Of a DNA stretch of 64,000 bases, positions 1-9,030 are shown piece after piece (the first letter of the stretch is position 1; each line of letters starts with the position of its first letter). The stretch lies in contig NZ_WOWS01000001.1 in assembly GCF_009741275.1 (NCBI RefSeq), forward strand, positions 744,001-808,000, given 5' to 3'. Under the pieces are notes generated by a model. That model was given only the letters and a program-made list of their open reading frames with translations, searched no databases and was not told the DNA's origin. The translations under genes and the position numbers were made by a program. The DNA comes from Winogradskyella endarachnes (GTDB lineage Bacteria; Bacteroidota; Bacteroidia; Flavobacteriales; Flavobacteriaceae).

Positions 1-1067
1 TTTGAAATAGAATGTGGTGGCGCAAACGCAATACCTGGTGCAAAAATATTATTGTAACTAGGATTTTGGTAAGTTTCTGGCCAATCTCTAACCGACCATT
101 CTTCATAAGGTTTTGGTGTATAATCCGCATCAACAACCATAAATCCTCTAAAGAGTTTTTCCGTTATATCATTATCGTTTTTATCATAAGCTTTAAAACC
201 ATGACCAGAAAAAGACGGAATTAACATGGCAAAATCGTAAGTTTCAGATTTGTGTTCGCCCTCTAAATTTTCGTAATGTGCTACACCATCTTCAATTTTA
301 TTTACGCCTGCACCTAAAATCCATTTGATATCTCTGTCTTCAAAAATCATTTCAATCATCTCATGAGATTTCATGGTCATACTTCCATAACTCATTAACA
401 TGCCATCCATTCCAAAATCACCTAACTGATATTCGTTAGAAATCCATGTTACTTCAGCCATATCTCTTACCTTGTGTCGTCTTAACTCGTTTTCTACATT
501 CAAAATATATTCGAAAGCAGCACCTTGACATGTTGATTTTGCATGACCTGTTCCAATTAATATTTTGGCCTTTTTTCCTTTTTTCATTTGTTGAATAACG
601 TCAATTAACCCATGCCAAGCGTGGTCTGCATGTGTATAAGTACAAACGGAATAGGTTTTGTTTTCGCCAGGAATTAAGCCTTCTGTAGCTTCAAAATTTA
701 ATTTCGGCCCTGTGGCATTTATGAGATAATCGTAGGTTATTTTTTCTTGTTGTCCTTTATTATTTCCAGCAACATATTCTGATAATACGTAAGGTTTTGG
801 TTCTGTAGTATCACCTTCAGGATGAAATGAAATGGCTTTAGCTTGTTTAAAACCAATACCTTTCTTTTTGTATAAAGGTGCAAGAGGAAACAAGATTTTT
901 TCGGACTTCATTCTACCAATACCAACCCAAATATTTGAAGGAACCCATTGGTAATTACTGTTAGGCGACACAACTACAACCTCGTGTTGTTTAGATAATT
1001 TTCTACGTAAATTTGTAGCTGCAACGTGACCAGAAATTCCTGCTCCTAAAATGACAATTTTAGACAT
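1..1067 (-). CDS. NAD(P)/FAD-dependent oxidoreductase, sulfide:quinone oxidoreductase-like (partial)
   Basis: The gene runs off the left edge, so 355 residues are visible and the C-terminus is missing. The N-terminus is a Rossmann FAD-binding motif (VILGAGISGHVAA, residues 5-17). Cysteines at 142 (SVCTYTHADHAW) and 180 (HAKSTCQGAAFEY) are spaced like redox-active cysteines of sulfide:quinone oxidoreductase and flavocytochrome-c sulfide dehydrogenase. Such enzymes oxidise sulfide at the membrane, pass electrons to quinone and generate persulfide. An MBL-rhodanese persulfide-processing protein lies at 6800-8143, which supports a sulfide role. A dyad and a promoter-like box lie just upstream (1083-1126). 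The exact subfamily cannot be fixed without the C-terminal membrane-binding part; a general NADH dehydrogenase-like function is the alternative. Confidence 0.75.
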   Translation of the reverse strand, partial: MSKIVILGAGISGHVAATNLRRKLSKQHEVVVVSPNSNYQWVPSNIWVGIGRMKSEKILFPLAPLYKKKGIGFKQAKAISFHPEGDTTEPKPYVLSEYVAGNNKGQQEKITYDYLINATGPKLNFEATEGLIPGENKTYSVCTYTHADHAWHGLIDVIQQMKKGKKAKILIGTGHAKSTCQGAAFEYILNVENELRRHKVRDMAEVTWISNEYQLGDFGMDGMLMSYGSMTMKSHEMIEMIFEDRDIKWILGAGVNKIEDGVAHYENLEGEHKSETYDFAMLIPSFSGHGFKAYDKNDNDITEKLFRGFMVVDADYTPKPYEEWSVRDWPETYQNPSYNNIFAPGIAFAPPHSIS

Positions 1068-1082
1068 GACCTTAATTTTTAA

Positions 1083-1126
1083 TAAAGGTACTTCACTTCG
1101 AGAGAGTTCACAGTAACTTAGGTTAC
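1083..1126 (-). promoter_or_regulatory. CRP/FNR-type dyad plus TAnnTTTG-like box upstream of the SQR-like gene
   Basis: The perfect dyad GTAAC-TTAG-GTTAC occupies 1113-1126. A minus-strand box TACCTTTA (consensus TAnnTTTG) occupies 1083-1090. The two centres are 33 bp apart, which puts the dyad near -40, as in class II CRP/FNR activation. The start codon is at 1067, 46 bp from the dyad. The same arrangement recurs at 3896-3939, 9031-9074 and 14034-14077. The identity of the regulator is inferred, not seen. Confidence 0.65.
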
Positions 1127-1148
1127 ACAAGCCAAGGGTAAGTTTTGG

Positions 1149-1448
1149 CTACGGTTTATTGATGTGCAAATAGAGCTTTTTAGCGAGTATCAAAAGGGTA
1201 ATACCTCCTAAGGCAGACATGAATAAATTAACCACAAGACGTACGGCATCAAAATCGCCATTGTTCATAATAGACCAAGGGTCAAAACCTAAACGTCCAA
1301 ACGTTTTAATTAATAAGATACTTCCAAATACGCCAACCAATGTATTTCCGGTAAACCCAAAAGAATATTTTTGTTTTAAATAACCGTAAATGTTGGCAGC
1401 TATGATTCCTATAAATATGCTAATCAAGGAAATTAACGCACCTGTCAT
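1149..1448 (-). CDS. Small integral membrane protein downstream of cydAB
   Basis: This 99-residue protein has about three hydrophobic segments (roughly residues 3-22, 33-50 and 72-93). The glycine-rich stretch FTGNTLVGVFGSILL resembles the transglycosylase-associated/GlsB type of small membrane protein, but the match is weak. It starts 16 bp after the cydB stop codon on the same strand and is probably the third gene of the cyd operon. It could be a local CydX-like accessory or an unrelated membrane protein. It is longer than classical CydX (about 30-40 residues). Its function is not recognised. Confidence 0.6.
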   Translation of the reverse strand: MTGALISLISIFIGIIAANIYGYLKQKYSFGFTGNTLVGVFGSILLIKTFGRLGFDPWSIMNNGDFDAVRLVVNLFMSALGGITLLILAKKLYLHINKP

Positions 1449-1464
1449 AACTTTATCTTTTTAG

Positions 1465-2541
1465 TTAATGTTCGCCATAACCAACATCGTCCATTTTTCC
1501 TTTAAATACACGATACTGTATTGTAAAATATGTGATAACTAAAATGATAGCAATAATAAACCAATAGACACCAACACCTAATCCATATCCGTGCGCAGCC
1601 ATATTATACAAGGTTAAATCTGGATTTACAGTATTGGTTGATGGTAATACCTTTGGAAATATAGATGCTACGGTAGATGTTAATCCTCCAAATAAAAACA
1701 ACGATGAAAACAAAAATCCCATGCCATGTTTTTTGAAGGTTTTTACTTTAAACAGACCAAACAATCCTGTAAATGTAATGATTGGAAAAATAAATAACCA
1801 AGGTTTGTCTAGGAAATTATGAAATGGTTTTGGCTCAATTACATGCCATACTAATAGCGATATGACAACCAATACAACCATTACAATATTGAGGTTAAAC
1901 ACTACTTTTTTTAATTTTTCATTTAAACCAGAATTGGTTTTAAAAATTATCCAATTGGCACCATGAATTGTAAGTGCTACAACACCTATTATTCCCAATA
2001 ATAAAGTAAACCAATCTATAATTCCTAACTGTTCTGCTTGCGGACTGAACGTCGGATTCCAAAGTGGTAAAAAGAAATAATGCGCTTCTTGAGTAGAAAC
2101 TCCATTTACCACATTACCAAGATTTACACCTCTCACCACGTTACCTAAAGCTACACCAAAGAACAATGCTAATAGTAAACTGGCAATACCAAAGGCTTTA
2201 TCCCAAATGGCTTCCCACATTTTATTATGGATTTGTCCTCTTAATTCTAAACCAATGGCTCTAAAAATAAGCAACCACAAAATCATAATTAATGGTAAAT
2301 AAAAACCACTAAAAGATGATGCATATAAGGTAGGAAATGCAAAAAACAATACACCTCCTGCTGCAATTAACCAGACTTCGTTAGCATCCCAAAAAGGACC
2401 AATGGCGTTAGTTATAGCCTTTTTATCTTTTTCTTCTTTAGCGAAAAACAAATGAATTATTCCTGCCCCAAAATCGTAACCATCTAAAATTACATAAACA
2501 GCGAGCATTGTCATTAAAACGATATACCAAAATAATTCCAT
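1465..2541 (-). CDS. cydB: Cytochrome bd ubiquinol oxidase subunit II
   Basis: This 358-residue polytopic membrane protein has the CydB signature at the N-terminus (LDGYDFGAGIIHLF, then FWDANEVWLIAAGGVLFFAFP). With CydA it forms the high-affinity quinol oxidase that reduces oxygen to water, works at low oxygen and resists sulfide and nitric oxide. The start lies 2 bp from the cydA stop, so the two are translationally coupled. Length is normal for the family (about 340-380). The context next to a sulfide oxidoreductase fits respiration under sulfidic, microaerobic conditions. Confidence 0.95.
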   Translation of the reverse strand: MELFWYIVLMTMLAVYVILDGYDFGAGIIHLFFAKEEKDKKAITNAIGPFWDANEVWLIAAGGVLFFAFPTLYASSFSGFYLPLIMILWLLIFRAIGLELRGQIHNKMWEAIWDKAFGIASLLLALFFGVALGNVVRGVNLGNVVNGVSTQEAHYFFLPLWNPTFSPQAEQLGIIDWFTLLLGIIGVVALTIHGANWIIFKTNSGLNEKLKKVVFNLNIVMVVLVVISLLVWHVIEPKPFHNFLDKPWLFIFPIITFTGLFGLFKVKTFKKHGMGFLFSSLFLFGGLTSTVASIFPKVLPSTNTVNPDLTLYNMAAHGYGLGVGVYWFIIAIILVITYFTIQYRVFKGKMDDVGYGEH

Positions 2542-2543
2542 AA

Positions 2544-3875
2544 TTAGTGTTTTTCTAGTTGAGGACCTTTATTAATAATTTTTCCGGCTAACATTAAAAA
2601 TAGTAAGCCTAGCAACAGATACAAGCCAATAAAACCAAGTAATGTAAACAAGGTATTACCAGATGACACCGTAGGTGAAGCACCATCAGCAGTGCGTAAT
2701 AAGTTATAGACTAACCAAGGTTGTCTACCTAATTCTGCTGTGTACCAACCTGTAGTATTTGCTATATATGGAAATGGTAACATAAACATTAAGGCCCATA
2801 ATATCCACTTGGTTTTGTATAGTTTTTTTCTATATAATTGAACAGCTGCCAATAACATTAAACCAATAAAAATAGTCCCTAAACCAACCATTATATGGTA
2901 AGAATAATATAAACCAGGAACGTTTGTAGGATGCACACTCTCATCAAACTCATTTAAACCTTTAATTTCTGCATTCCAATCTTGATAGGTTAAAAAACTT
3001 AATATGTTTGGTACAGCAATTTTATTGTCAAGCTTTTTCTCTAGCATGTTAGGCTGACCAATTAGTACTATTTCTGAACCACCTTCTTCAGTTTCAAAAA
3101 TACCTTCCATAGCCGCGAAAGTAACCGGTTGATGTTCGGCTACATTTTTAGCAGCCCAATCTCCTGTTGGAAATGCCACTATTAAACTAGATATTAACCC
3201 AAAAACAACACCTGTTTTTACAAAAAGCTTTCCAAAATCGCTGTGTTTATTATTTAGTAAATAAAATGCACCAACTGCGGCGACTACAAAAGACGATGTT
3301 ACTAATGATGCAGCCTGATTATGTAAATATGAAGGTAATAACCAAGGATTAGAGAATAAGGCACCAAAATTATTGAGTATAAACTTTCCGTTTTCTAACA
3401 CCTCATAACCCACAGGATATTGCATCCAAGAATGCGTGGCAATAATTAAATAACCACTTGCCCAAGAGCCCAAAAAGACAAGAAAACCTGTGACAAAGTG
3501 AAGTTTATGACCTAATAGCTTTTCACCAAATAAAAAGAGTCCTAAAAAGGAGGACTCCAAGAAAAATGAAAACATACCTTCCATGGCTAATGTCTGACCT
3601 ATAATACCACCTGTTAATTCTGAAAACTTTGCCCAATTGGTACCAAATTGAAATTCCATTGGAATACCTGTTACAACTCCCATAGCAAAGTTGAGTGCAA
3701 AAATCTTCATCCAGAATTTTGCAGCGTCGTTGTATTTATCAATCTTAGTTTTGAGGTATTTCCCTTTAAAAAAGACTATCAATAACGATAATCCCATAGT
3801 CAACTGTGGAAATAAATAATGAAATGTAATCGTAAATGCAAACTGCATTCGATCATAGAATAGCATATCTTCCAT
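2544..3875 (-). CDS. cydA: Cytochrome bd ubiquinol oxidase subunit I
   Basis: This 443-residue polytopic protein carries the CydA signature. His19 in TITFHYLFPQLTMGLS is the haem b595 ligand position. LPSYLHNQAAS holds the haem b558 histidine, and a GRQPW motif lies near residue 385. The Q-loop is of the short type, as in Bacteroidota. CydA binds the three haems and oxidises quinol. It is the first gene of cydA-cydB-1149. A promoter with an imperfect CRP/FNR-type dyad lies upstream at 3896-3939, suggesting induction at low oxygen or by redox stress. Confidence 0.96.
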   Translation of the reverse strand: MEDMLFYDRMQFAFTITFHYLFPQLTMGLSLLIVFFKGKYLKTKIDKYNDAAKFWMKIFALNFAMGVVTGIPMEFQFGTNWAKFSELTGGIIGQTLAMEGMFSFFLESSFLGLFLFGEKLLGHKLHFVTGFLVFLGSWASGYLIIATHSWMQYPVGYEVLENGKFILNNFGALFSNPWLLPSYLHNQAASLVTSSFVVAAVGAFYLLNNKHSDFGKLFVKTGVVFGLISSLIVAFPTGDWAAKNVAEHQPVTFAAMEGIFETEEGGSEIVLIGQPNMLEKKLDNKIAVPNILSFLTYQDWNAEIKGLNEFDESVHPTNVPGLYYSYHIMVGLGTIFIGLMLLAAVQLYRKKLYKTKWILWALMFMLPFPYIANTTGWYTAELGRQPWLVYNLLRTADGASPTVSSGNTLFTLLGFIGLYLLLGLLFLMLAGKIINKGPQLEKH

Positions 3876-3895
3876 ATGTCTTATTTTGGATTATA

Positions 3896-3939
3896 CAAAG
3901 TTATCGATTTTACAAAGGTTGCTATGTTACATTGGTTAC
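3896..3939 (-). promoter_or_regulatory. CRP/FNR-type dyad and TAnnTTTG box upstream of cydA
   Basis: The minus strand reads GTAAC-CAAT-GTAAC at 3926-3939, one mismatch from the dyad GTAAC-N4-GTTAC. TAACTTTG, a perfect TAnnTTTG box, lies at 3896-3903. The centre-to-centre distance is 33 bp, identical to the sites near 1.1, 9.05 and 14.05 kb. The cydA start codon is at 3875. Confidence 0.6.
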
Positions 3940-4005
3940 AAATTTTTGTATTTGGGGTCTGAAATATGTTAAAATTTAGTTTAAAAAAATTATGTTTCTA
4001 ATCTC

Positions 4006-4599
4006 TTATAATTTTACACCAACAAACCTCACAACTTGCGCCTTTCCTTTATGATAATCGCCTTCTGAAAGCTCTATAGTTTTTTCTTCTAAAATTTTAA
4101 AATCCAAGTCTGCAAATTCATTTTTAACTTCTTCAATAGAAAACAACATAGCTGCATTTTTAGGACCACCAGAAGTATTACCTAACTGCCCTTTTGCAAA
4201 ACCTTCAAAAATTATCGTTCCTCCAACTTTTAAAAACTGAAGTAAATGTTGATGTGCTTGTTCACGAATTTCTATTGGCAAATGCACAAAACTTAAACCT
4301 ATAACATCAAACTCCTCATCGGTTTTAAATTCTTCTGCACCAATAACTTGGTACGTAATTTTAACATCATTCAATTTTGCTAACTTCAATGCTTTTTCTT
4401 TGCCTTTTTTACTCATGTCAAAAGCAGTAACTTCCCAACCTTGGGCAGCTGCATATACAGCATTACGACCTTCACCTTCTGCTGGTAGTAATAGTTTTCC
4501 TGGTTTGAGTTTATCTAGCTGTTGTTTAAAAAATGCATTAGGTTCGGTACCATAAGCAAATTCTTCATTGGCATAGCGTTCATTCCAAAAGTCGTTCAT
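4006..4599 (-). CDS. Class I SAM-dependent methyltransferase, TehB-like
   Basis: This 197-residue protein begins with a segment typical of the TehB/thiopurine-type methyltransferases (FWNERYANEEFAYG). The SAM-binding glycine-rich motif follows as LLLPAEGEGRNAVYAA (residues about 37-52) and the acidic ribose-binding residue as TAFDMS. It lies 2 bp after a second methyltransferase gene (4602-5351), so the two are co-transcribed. The substrate is unknown; TehB relatives methylate tellurite, thiols or other small molecules. Confidence 0.8.
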   Translation of the reverse strand: MNDFWNERYANEEFAYGTEPNAFFKQQLDKLKPGKLLLPAEGEGRNAVYAAAQGWEVTAFDMSKKGKEKALKLAKLNDVKITYQVIGAEEFKTDEEFDVIGLSFVHLPIEIREQAHQHLLQFLKVGGTIIFEGFAKGQLGNTSGGPKNAAMLFSIEEVKNEFADLDFKILEEKTIELSEGDYHKGKAQVVRFVGVKL

Positions 4600-4601
4600 A
4601 A

Positions 4602-5351
4602 TTACTTTGCTTTAATGATAAATTGGTAAGGCAGTAAATCTACATTTACATCTAATTGGGTATAACCAGCTTCTGTTAATTCTTGTTTTACGGTTTCTAA
4701 ATCAATTTTATGGTTAGATGGTGGACCAACAGGAATTTCCTTTTTAAAGAAATCTATAACTACTAATTCTCCTTCTGATTTGATTCCTTTTTTGACTTTT
4801 GAAAAATAATCGATTCGGTTTTCTATATGGTGATATGTATTTACAATTAATACCATATCCACTTCATTATCCTTTAAATCTGGACTATCATATGGGATTT
4901 TACGAAGTTCTATGTTTTCGAGTTTATTAGCTTCTATTCTTTGTTTTAATGCCGATTGAAATTCATCACTGACATCTGCTGCAATAACGTGAGCTCCTTT
5001 TTCTGCTAATTTCACTGAGAAATATCCTGAACCAGCACCAATATCCATTATTTTTTTACCTTTTACATCTCCCAAATAGTCCAGAACCAATTCTGGTTTT
5101 TGATAGGCATCACGCTCTGGTGACTCAAAACGCTCTATTAATTCTTCGGTATTTGATTGATGCATATAATCATTTGCTGTTTTTGCACTATCCATATGAT
5201 GGTGTTTTGCATGATGGTCTTTGTTAGGTTTAGAATCGTGATTTTGTTCCATTTTAACATCTTTTTTATCACTTTTTTCATTGTTTTCTTTACAGCCAAC
5301 TAACGCTAATGTTATTGCTGTTGCCATAAAAATCTGTTTTGTTCTTCTCAT
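4602..5351 (-). CDS. Lipoprotein-anchored SAM-dependent methyltransferase
   Basis: This 249-residue protein has a lipoprotein signal (hydrophobic residues 7-18, then a lipobox ending in Cys20, LALVGC). A His-rich linker follows (residues about 38-54, DHHAKHHHMD). A class I methyltransferase domain starts near residue 90, with SAM motif I DIGAGSGYF at about 101-109 and the acidic residue in AADVSDEF. The combination is odd because SAM is not normally found outside the cytoplasm. Either the protein stays on the inner side, or the signal is not used. The His-rich linker may bind metal. It pairs with the TehB-like methyltransferase at 4006-4599. Substrate unknown. Confidence 0.75.
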   Translation of the reverse strand: MRRTKQIFMATAITLALVGCKENNEKSDKKDVKMEQNHDSKPNKDHHAKHHHMDSAKTANDYMHQSNTEELIERFESPERDAYQKPELVLDYLGDVKGKKIMDIGAGSGYFSVKLAEKGAHVIAADVSDEFQSALKQRIEANKLENIELRKIPYDSPDLKDNEVDMVLIVNTYHHIENRIDYFSKVKKGIKSEGELVVIDFFKKEIPVGPPSNHKIDLETVKQELTEAGYTQLDVNVDLLPYQFIIKAK

Positions 5352-5382
5352 TTTGTTTTGTTTTGTTTAAAATTCTTTTAAT

Positions 5383-6696
5383 TCAATTTATATTATGTTT
5401 ACTATTTAATGTATTACTCCTCCAATAGGTTATAAAACCTAATAAAATATTACTTAAACCCACTAAAACTTCAAACGGACTATTAATAAAGGCATAGACA
5501 ATCATCCATATGGATAAGATAATAAATATCAGTTGAAAAACAGGAAATAGTGGACTTTTAAAACTGTTAGATTTTGTCATTTTATGTTGACTTCTCAATT
5601 TAAAAACGCCGAAAACTGTTACCATAGAAGATAGTGTTAATAGAATACCACAATAAATTAATATTTGCTCAAAGGTTCCTGTTAAAATTAACAAGGCACT
5701 GATACCAAATTGCAACCATAAGGCGCGTTGTGGTATGTTATTTTTTTCGGATTTAAAATACTGCCAAAACTGATGGTCTTTGGCAATATTAGACGTTACT
5801 CTAGAGCCTACCCAAACCATAGCGCTTATACCTGACACCAATAATAAGGAAATGGATAATCCGAATAATCGTCCGTAATCTTCGCCAATCATTTTATTCA
5901 TGGCAATGGTACCAACATTTAATTGCCCTTTTAACTCTGGTATTGGTACGTGTTTTATAAATACGTATTGTAAAAAAGTGTAAAGCACAGTTACTAAAAT
6001 GGTGCCTCCTATTAATGCAATAGGCAATGATTTTTTAGGATTTTTGAATTCTTCTGTAATATAAGCCGCTGCATTCCAGCCAGAATATGAATAACTCACA
6101 TATATTAAAGCAATGGCAAATGCTGGTGAAATTAAATTAGGATAATCTGAATTATTAAACAAGCCAACACTTTGAAACGATGGTTCTTGCCAAATACCAA
6201 TTATAATGAGTACAACGATTATAGCAACTTTTAAAACCGTACTTATATTCTGAAACTTAGAGCTTAATGAAAGATTTTTAGTGTGAATAAGCGTAACAAC
6301 ACCTATTAATAGAATGCTTGTCCATTTTGGATTAAGGTTAAAATAAGGAAAATAAGCAACAAATGCCATTGCCGACAGCGCAATTGGTGCCGCAAAACCA
6401 ACGGTTATAGAAATCCAGCCCGATAAATACCCAACAAGCGGATGAAACAACTTGGTAAGAAATGCATATTCTCCACCAGAGCGTGTGATGTGCGTGCCTA
6501 TTTCGGCATAACTAAATGCACCAGATAACGCAATAAGGCCTCCCAAAACCCAAAGTATAAGTATAACGGTAGGATTTTCTAAATCTTTTAACTGAAAACC
6601 TAAACTGGTAAATGCACCAGTACCAATCATATTAGCGACTACCAACGCAATACCAGTAATAGCTGTAATTTTATAGGTTTTGTTTTTTATTGACAT
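5383..6696 (-). CDS. APC-family amino acid permease
   Basis: This 437-residue protein has about 12 hydrophobic segments. The first contains the APC substrate-binding signature (ITGIALVVANMIGTGAFTSLGF, with GTG in the unwound helix). A second conserved stretch, SGAFSYAEIGTHITRSGGEYAFL, matches helix 2 and the following loop of amino acid/polyamine antiporters. It imports or exchanges an amino acid across the inner membrane; the substrate cannot be read. It lies 31 bp upstream of the methyltransferase pair on the same strand. Confidence 0.88.
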   Translation of the reverse strand: MSIKNKTYKITAITGIALVVANMIGTGAFTSLGFQLKDLENPTVILILWVLGGLIALSGAFSYAEIGTHITRSGGEYAFLTKLFHPLVGYLSGWISITVGFAAPIALSAMAFVAYFPYFNLNPKWTSILLIGVVTLIHTKNLSLSSKFQNISTVLKVAIIVVLIIIGIWQEPSFQSVGLFNNSDYPNLISPAFAIALIYVSYSYSGWNAAAYITEEFKNPKKSLPIALIGGTILVTVLYTFLQYVFIKHVPIPELKGQLNVGTIAMNKMIGEDYGRLFGLSISLLLVSGISAMVWVGSRVTSNIAKDHQFWQYFKSEKNNIPQRALWLQFGISALLILTGTFEQILIYCGILLTLSSMVTVFGVFKLRSQHKMTKSNSFKSPLFPVFQLIFIILSIWMIVYAFINSPFEVLVGLSNILLGFITYWRSNTLNSKHNIN

Positions 6697-6709
6697 TGAT
6701 GTATTTATA

Positions 6710-6799
6710 CTAAATGGCTAATAAATAGGCTAAAAACAGTAACATTTGAACTGCTACAAACGCCACATCTTTTATGGTTAACTTTCCTATGGTCTTCAA
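6710..6799 (-). pseudogene. Possible 29-codon remnant or micro-ORF with one hydrophobic segment
   Basis: Directly after the stop codon at 6800 an open frame starts at TTG (6799) and reads 29 codons to TAG. It ends in a single hydrophobic helix (VAFVAVQMLLFLAYLLAI). The composition resembles the first membrane segment of a longer membrane protein that is cut short. There is no ATG and no convincing ribosome binding site, so it may be a gene remnant, a translationally coupled micropeptide or chance. Confidence 0.25.
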
Positions 6800-8143
6800 T
6801 TATTTAAACTTAGTAACATCATCACTTAAATCATAAACTACAGCGTCCTTAAGTTGACTAGAAATAATACTGCTACCAGCTGCACTTCTGTAACCACCTG
6901 CACAATGTACAACTATAGGCTTATCTGTTGGTATTGCATCTTTTGCATCTCGTAATTGATGAAGCGGAATTGCTGTAGCCTCTTTAAAGATTTTTCCTTC
7001 TCCTACTTCACTTTTGTTTCTTATATCAATAATAGTGTATTTATCGGGTTTGTTTTTAAAATCTTTAAAATTTAAAACATCTGAGTCTTCAAATTTGGTT
7101 TCACCTAGAGTCATCAATCCTATTAATTGTTTTTCGTAGCCAATTTTAGCAATTCGAGATAACATTTTATCTCTATCGTCTATAGATTTTATAACTAAAT
7201 AAAATGCTTCATTAGGTTTTACAATAGAGCCTAACCATGTTTCAAATTTATCATCTTCAGTCTCTGCGATTAGATTAATACTCTTTGGTATGTGATTTTT
7301 ATCAAAATCCGCTTTACTTCTTGTATCTATAATTAAAGCACCATCATTAATAAACTTACTAATCTGAAATTGAAATATTGGGACTGCAATACTCATTTGA
7401 AAATTCTCTGCTCCTTCTTTATTGATATCAACATTGAATCCGAAATACGAAGGAATAAACGGTTGGTCTTTTAAAATATGATTTACAAATTCGTCTTCAG
7501 TTAAATCTTTAAACGCCCAATTTTCTGTTCGTTCTCTTCCTGAAGTGCTTTGTGAGTCTGTACTCATATTTTTTCCACATAACGAACCTGCTCCATGTGC
7601 TGGATACACTATAGTTTCATCTGGTAAATGATTGAATTTTTGCTGCATGGTATGATACATACTTTTTGCTAACTCTTCTCGTTTAGCTCTCATGTTACCC
7701 GCTTTTTCTCTTAAATCTGGTCTACCTACATCTCCAATAAAAAGTGTATCTCCCGAAAACATAGCATGGTTATTATCCTTATCTACAGCTATAATAGTGA
7801 TACTATCTGGTGAGTGACCTGGTGAATTAATAGCAGAAAACGTAACATCTCCAATAGTAATAGTGTCACCATCATCAAAAGACTGATGTGTATAACTAGC
7901 ACCTACTAATTTGCTCACATAAATGATTGCACCAGTTTCTTGATGTAATTGTAAATGACTACTCACAAAATCCGCATGTGGATGCGTTTCAAATACAGCT
8001 TTTATTTTTGCATTATGTTTTTCGGCTAATTGATAATAAGGTTTTGGGTCTCTTGCTGGATCCACTAATGCCATTTCATTACCACTAATTATAGCGTAAG
8101 AATAATGTGCTAATGGTTTATCTTCAAATTGTATAACATTCAT
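6800..8143 (-). CDS. MBL-fold persulfide dioxygenase-like protein with two rhodanese domains
   Basis: This 447-residue protein has an N-terminal metallo-beta-lactamase domain (residues 1 to about 240). Metal ligands are in ETHPHADF (His54, His56, Asp58), SPGHSPDS, SGDTLFIGDVGRPDL and YPAHGAG. Two rhodanese domains follow. The first (about 265-350) has no active-site cysteine; the second has Cys414 in VVHCAGGYRSA. The order matches the CstB/Blh type, which oxidises persulfides to sulfite and then forms thiosulfate. With the SQR-like protein at 1-1067 it makes a plausible sulfide detoxification pathway, although the genes are 6 kb apart. Confidence 0.88.
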   Translation of the reverse strand: MNVIQFEDKPLAHYSYAIISGNEMALVDPARDPKPYYQLAEKHNAKIKAVFETHPHADFVSSHLQLHQETGAIIYVSKLVGASYTHQSFDDGDTITIGDVTFSAINSPGHSPDSITIIAVDKDNNHAMFSGDTLFIGDVGRPDLREKAGNMRAKREELAKSMYHTMQQKFNHLPDETIVYPAHGAGSLCGKNMSTDSQSTSGRERTENWAFKDLTEDEFVNHILKDQPFIPSYFGFNVDINKEGAENFQMSIAVPIFQFQISKFINDGALIIDTRSKADFDKNHIPKSINLIAETEDDKFETWLGSIVKPNEAFYLVIKSIDDRDKMLSRIAKIGYEKQLIGLMTLGETKFEDSDVLNFKDFKNKPDKYTIIDIRNKSEVGEGKIFKEATAIPLHQLRDAKDAIPTDKPIVVHCAGGYRSAAGSSIISSQLKDAVVYDLSDDVTKFK

Positions 8144-8230
8144 AATATCCTAATTTTATAATCTTAAAATATAGTGTTCAACCTTATAGATAAATGCAAA
8201 TACCATCTACTGATACTTACAATTTATAAG

Positions 8231-8259
8231 AAATAAAGCCTCAAAATGAGACTTTATTT
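8231..8259 (-). terminator. Hairpin downstream of the peroxiredoxin gene
   Basis: An inverted repeat AAATAAAG-c-CTCA / TGAG-a-CTTTATTT with a three-base loop lies 17 bp after the peroxiredoxin stop codon. No strong T-run follows on the minus strand, so termination is likely but not certain. Confidence 0.5.
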
Positions 8260-8275
8260 CAACCTATTTAAATAA

Positions 8276-9001
8276 TTAATTTTTTAAGATTTCGTTTAAA
8301 ACCAAATCTTTATCTAATTTTTTAGTACAGAAAAACCAGTCTTTACACTCTAATTCTTCTGTAGAGGTCATTCGTTCTTCGGCCACACCACAAGATCCTG
8401 CTGGTGAAACTATAACATCGTCACCTGGATTCCAATCTGCTGGTGTTGCTACATTAAATTTATCTGAAGTTTGCATTGCTATTAATGCTCTGTACAACTC
8501 ATCAAAGTTTCTTCCTATACTTAATGGGTAATAAATGATGGCTCTAACAATTTCATTAGGATCTACAAAAAACACGGCTCTAACGGCTTGTGTTTTGCTT
8601 TCTCCTGGCTGAATCATTCCATATTTTTTGGCAACATCCATAGAGATATCTTCAATTAACGGAAACGTAACTTCTATGTCTTTCATTCCGTTAAATTCAA
8701 TTTTATCTTTAATAGTTCTTAACCAAGCGATATGGCTGTAAAGACCATCTATAGATAGACCAATAAGACTACAATTTGCTTTTTCAAATTTTTCTTCTAA
8801 GTGTGCAAATGTCATAAACTCTGATGTACAAACTGGTGTAAAATCTGCTGGATGACTAAATAATATGGACCATTTCCCCTTATAATCAGAAGGATAATTA
8901 ATTTCTCCTTGTGTCGTTACGGCTTTAAATTCTGGTGCTTTATCTCCAATTCTTGGCATTGAAAAGGTTTGTTCCTCTTTTACTGTTTCTGCTATATTCA
9001 T
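8276..9001 (-). CDS. Peroxiredoxin, Prx6-like archaeal/bacterial type
   Basis: This 241-residue protein has the peroxidatic cysteine Cys58 in DFTPVCTSEF. Further cysteines lie at 204 (SCGVAEERM), 219 and 225. The Cys219/Cys225 spacing is the same as the C-terminal CxxxxxC pair of the Aeropyrum-type 2-Cys peroxiredoxin, which has a long C-terminal arm and forms large rings. It reduces hydrogen peroxide and organic peroxides in the cytoplasm, using thioredoxin or a similar donor. It is a single gene. Its promoter (9031-9074) shares a CRP/FNR-type dyad with the divergent copper receptor operon. Confidence 0.9.
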   Translation of the reverse strand: MNIAETVKEEQTFSMPRIGDKAPEFKAVTTQGEINYPSDYKGKWSILFSHPADFTPVCTSEFMTFAHLEEKFEKANCSLIGLSIDGLYSHIAWLRTIKDKIEFNGMKDIEVTFPLIEDISMDVAKKYGMIQPGESKTQAVRAVFFVDPNEIVRAIIYYPLSIGRNFDELYRALIAMQTSDKFNVATPADWNPGDDVIVSPAGSCGVAEERMTSTEELECKDWFFCTKKLDKDLVLNEILKN

Positions 9002-9030
9002 GTTTTCTCTTGTATTAAATTAATTTATAA

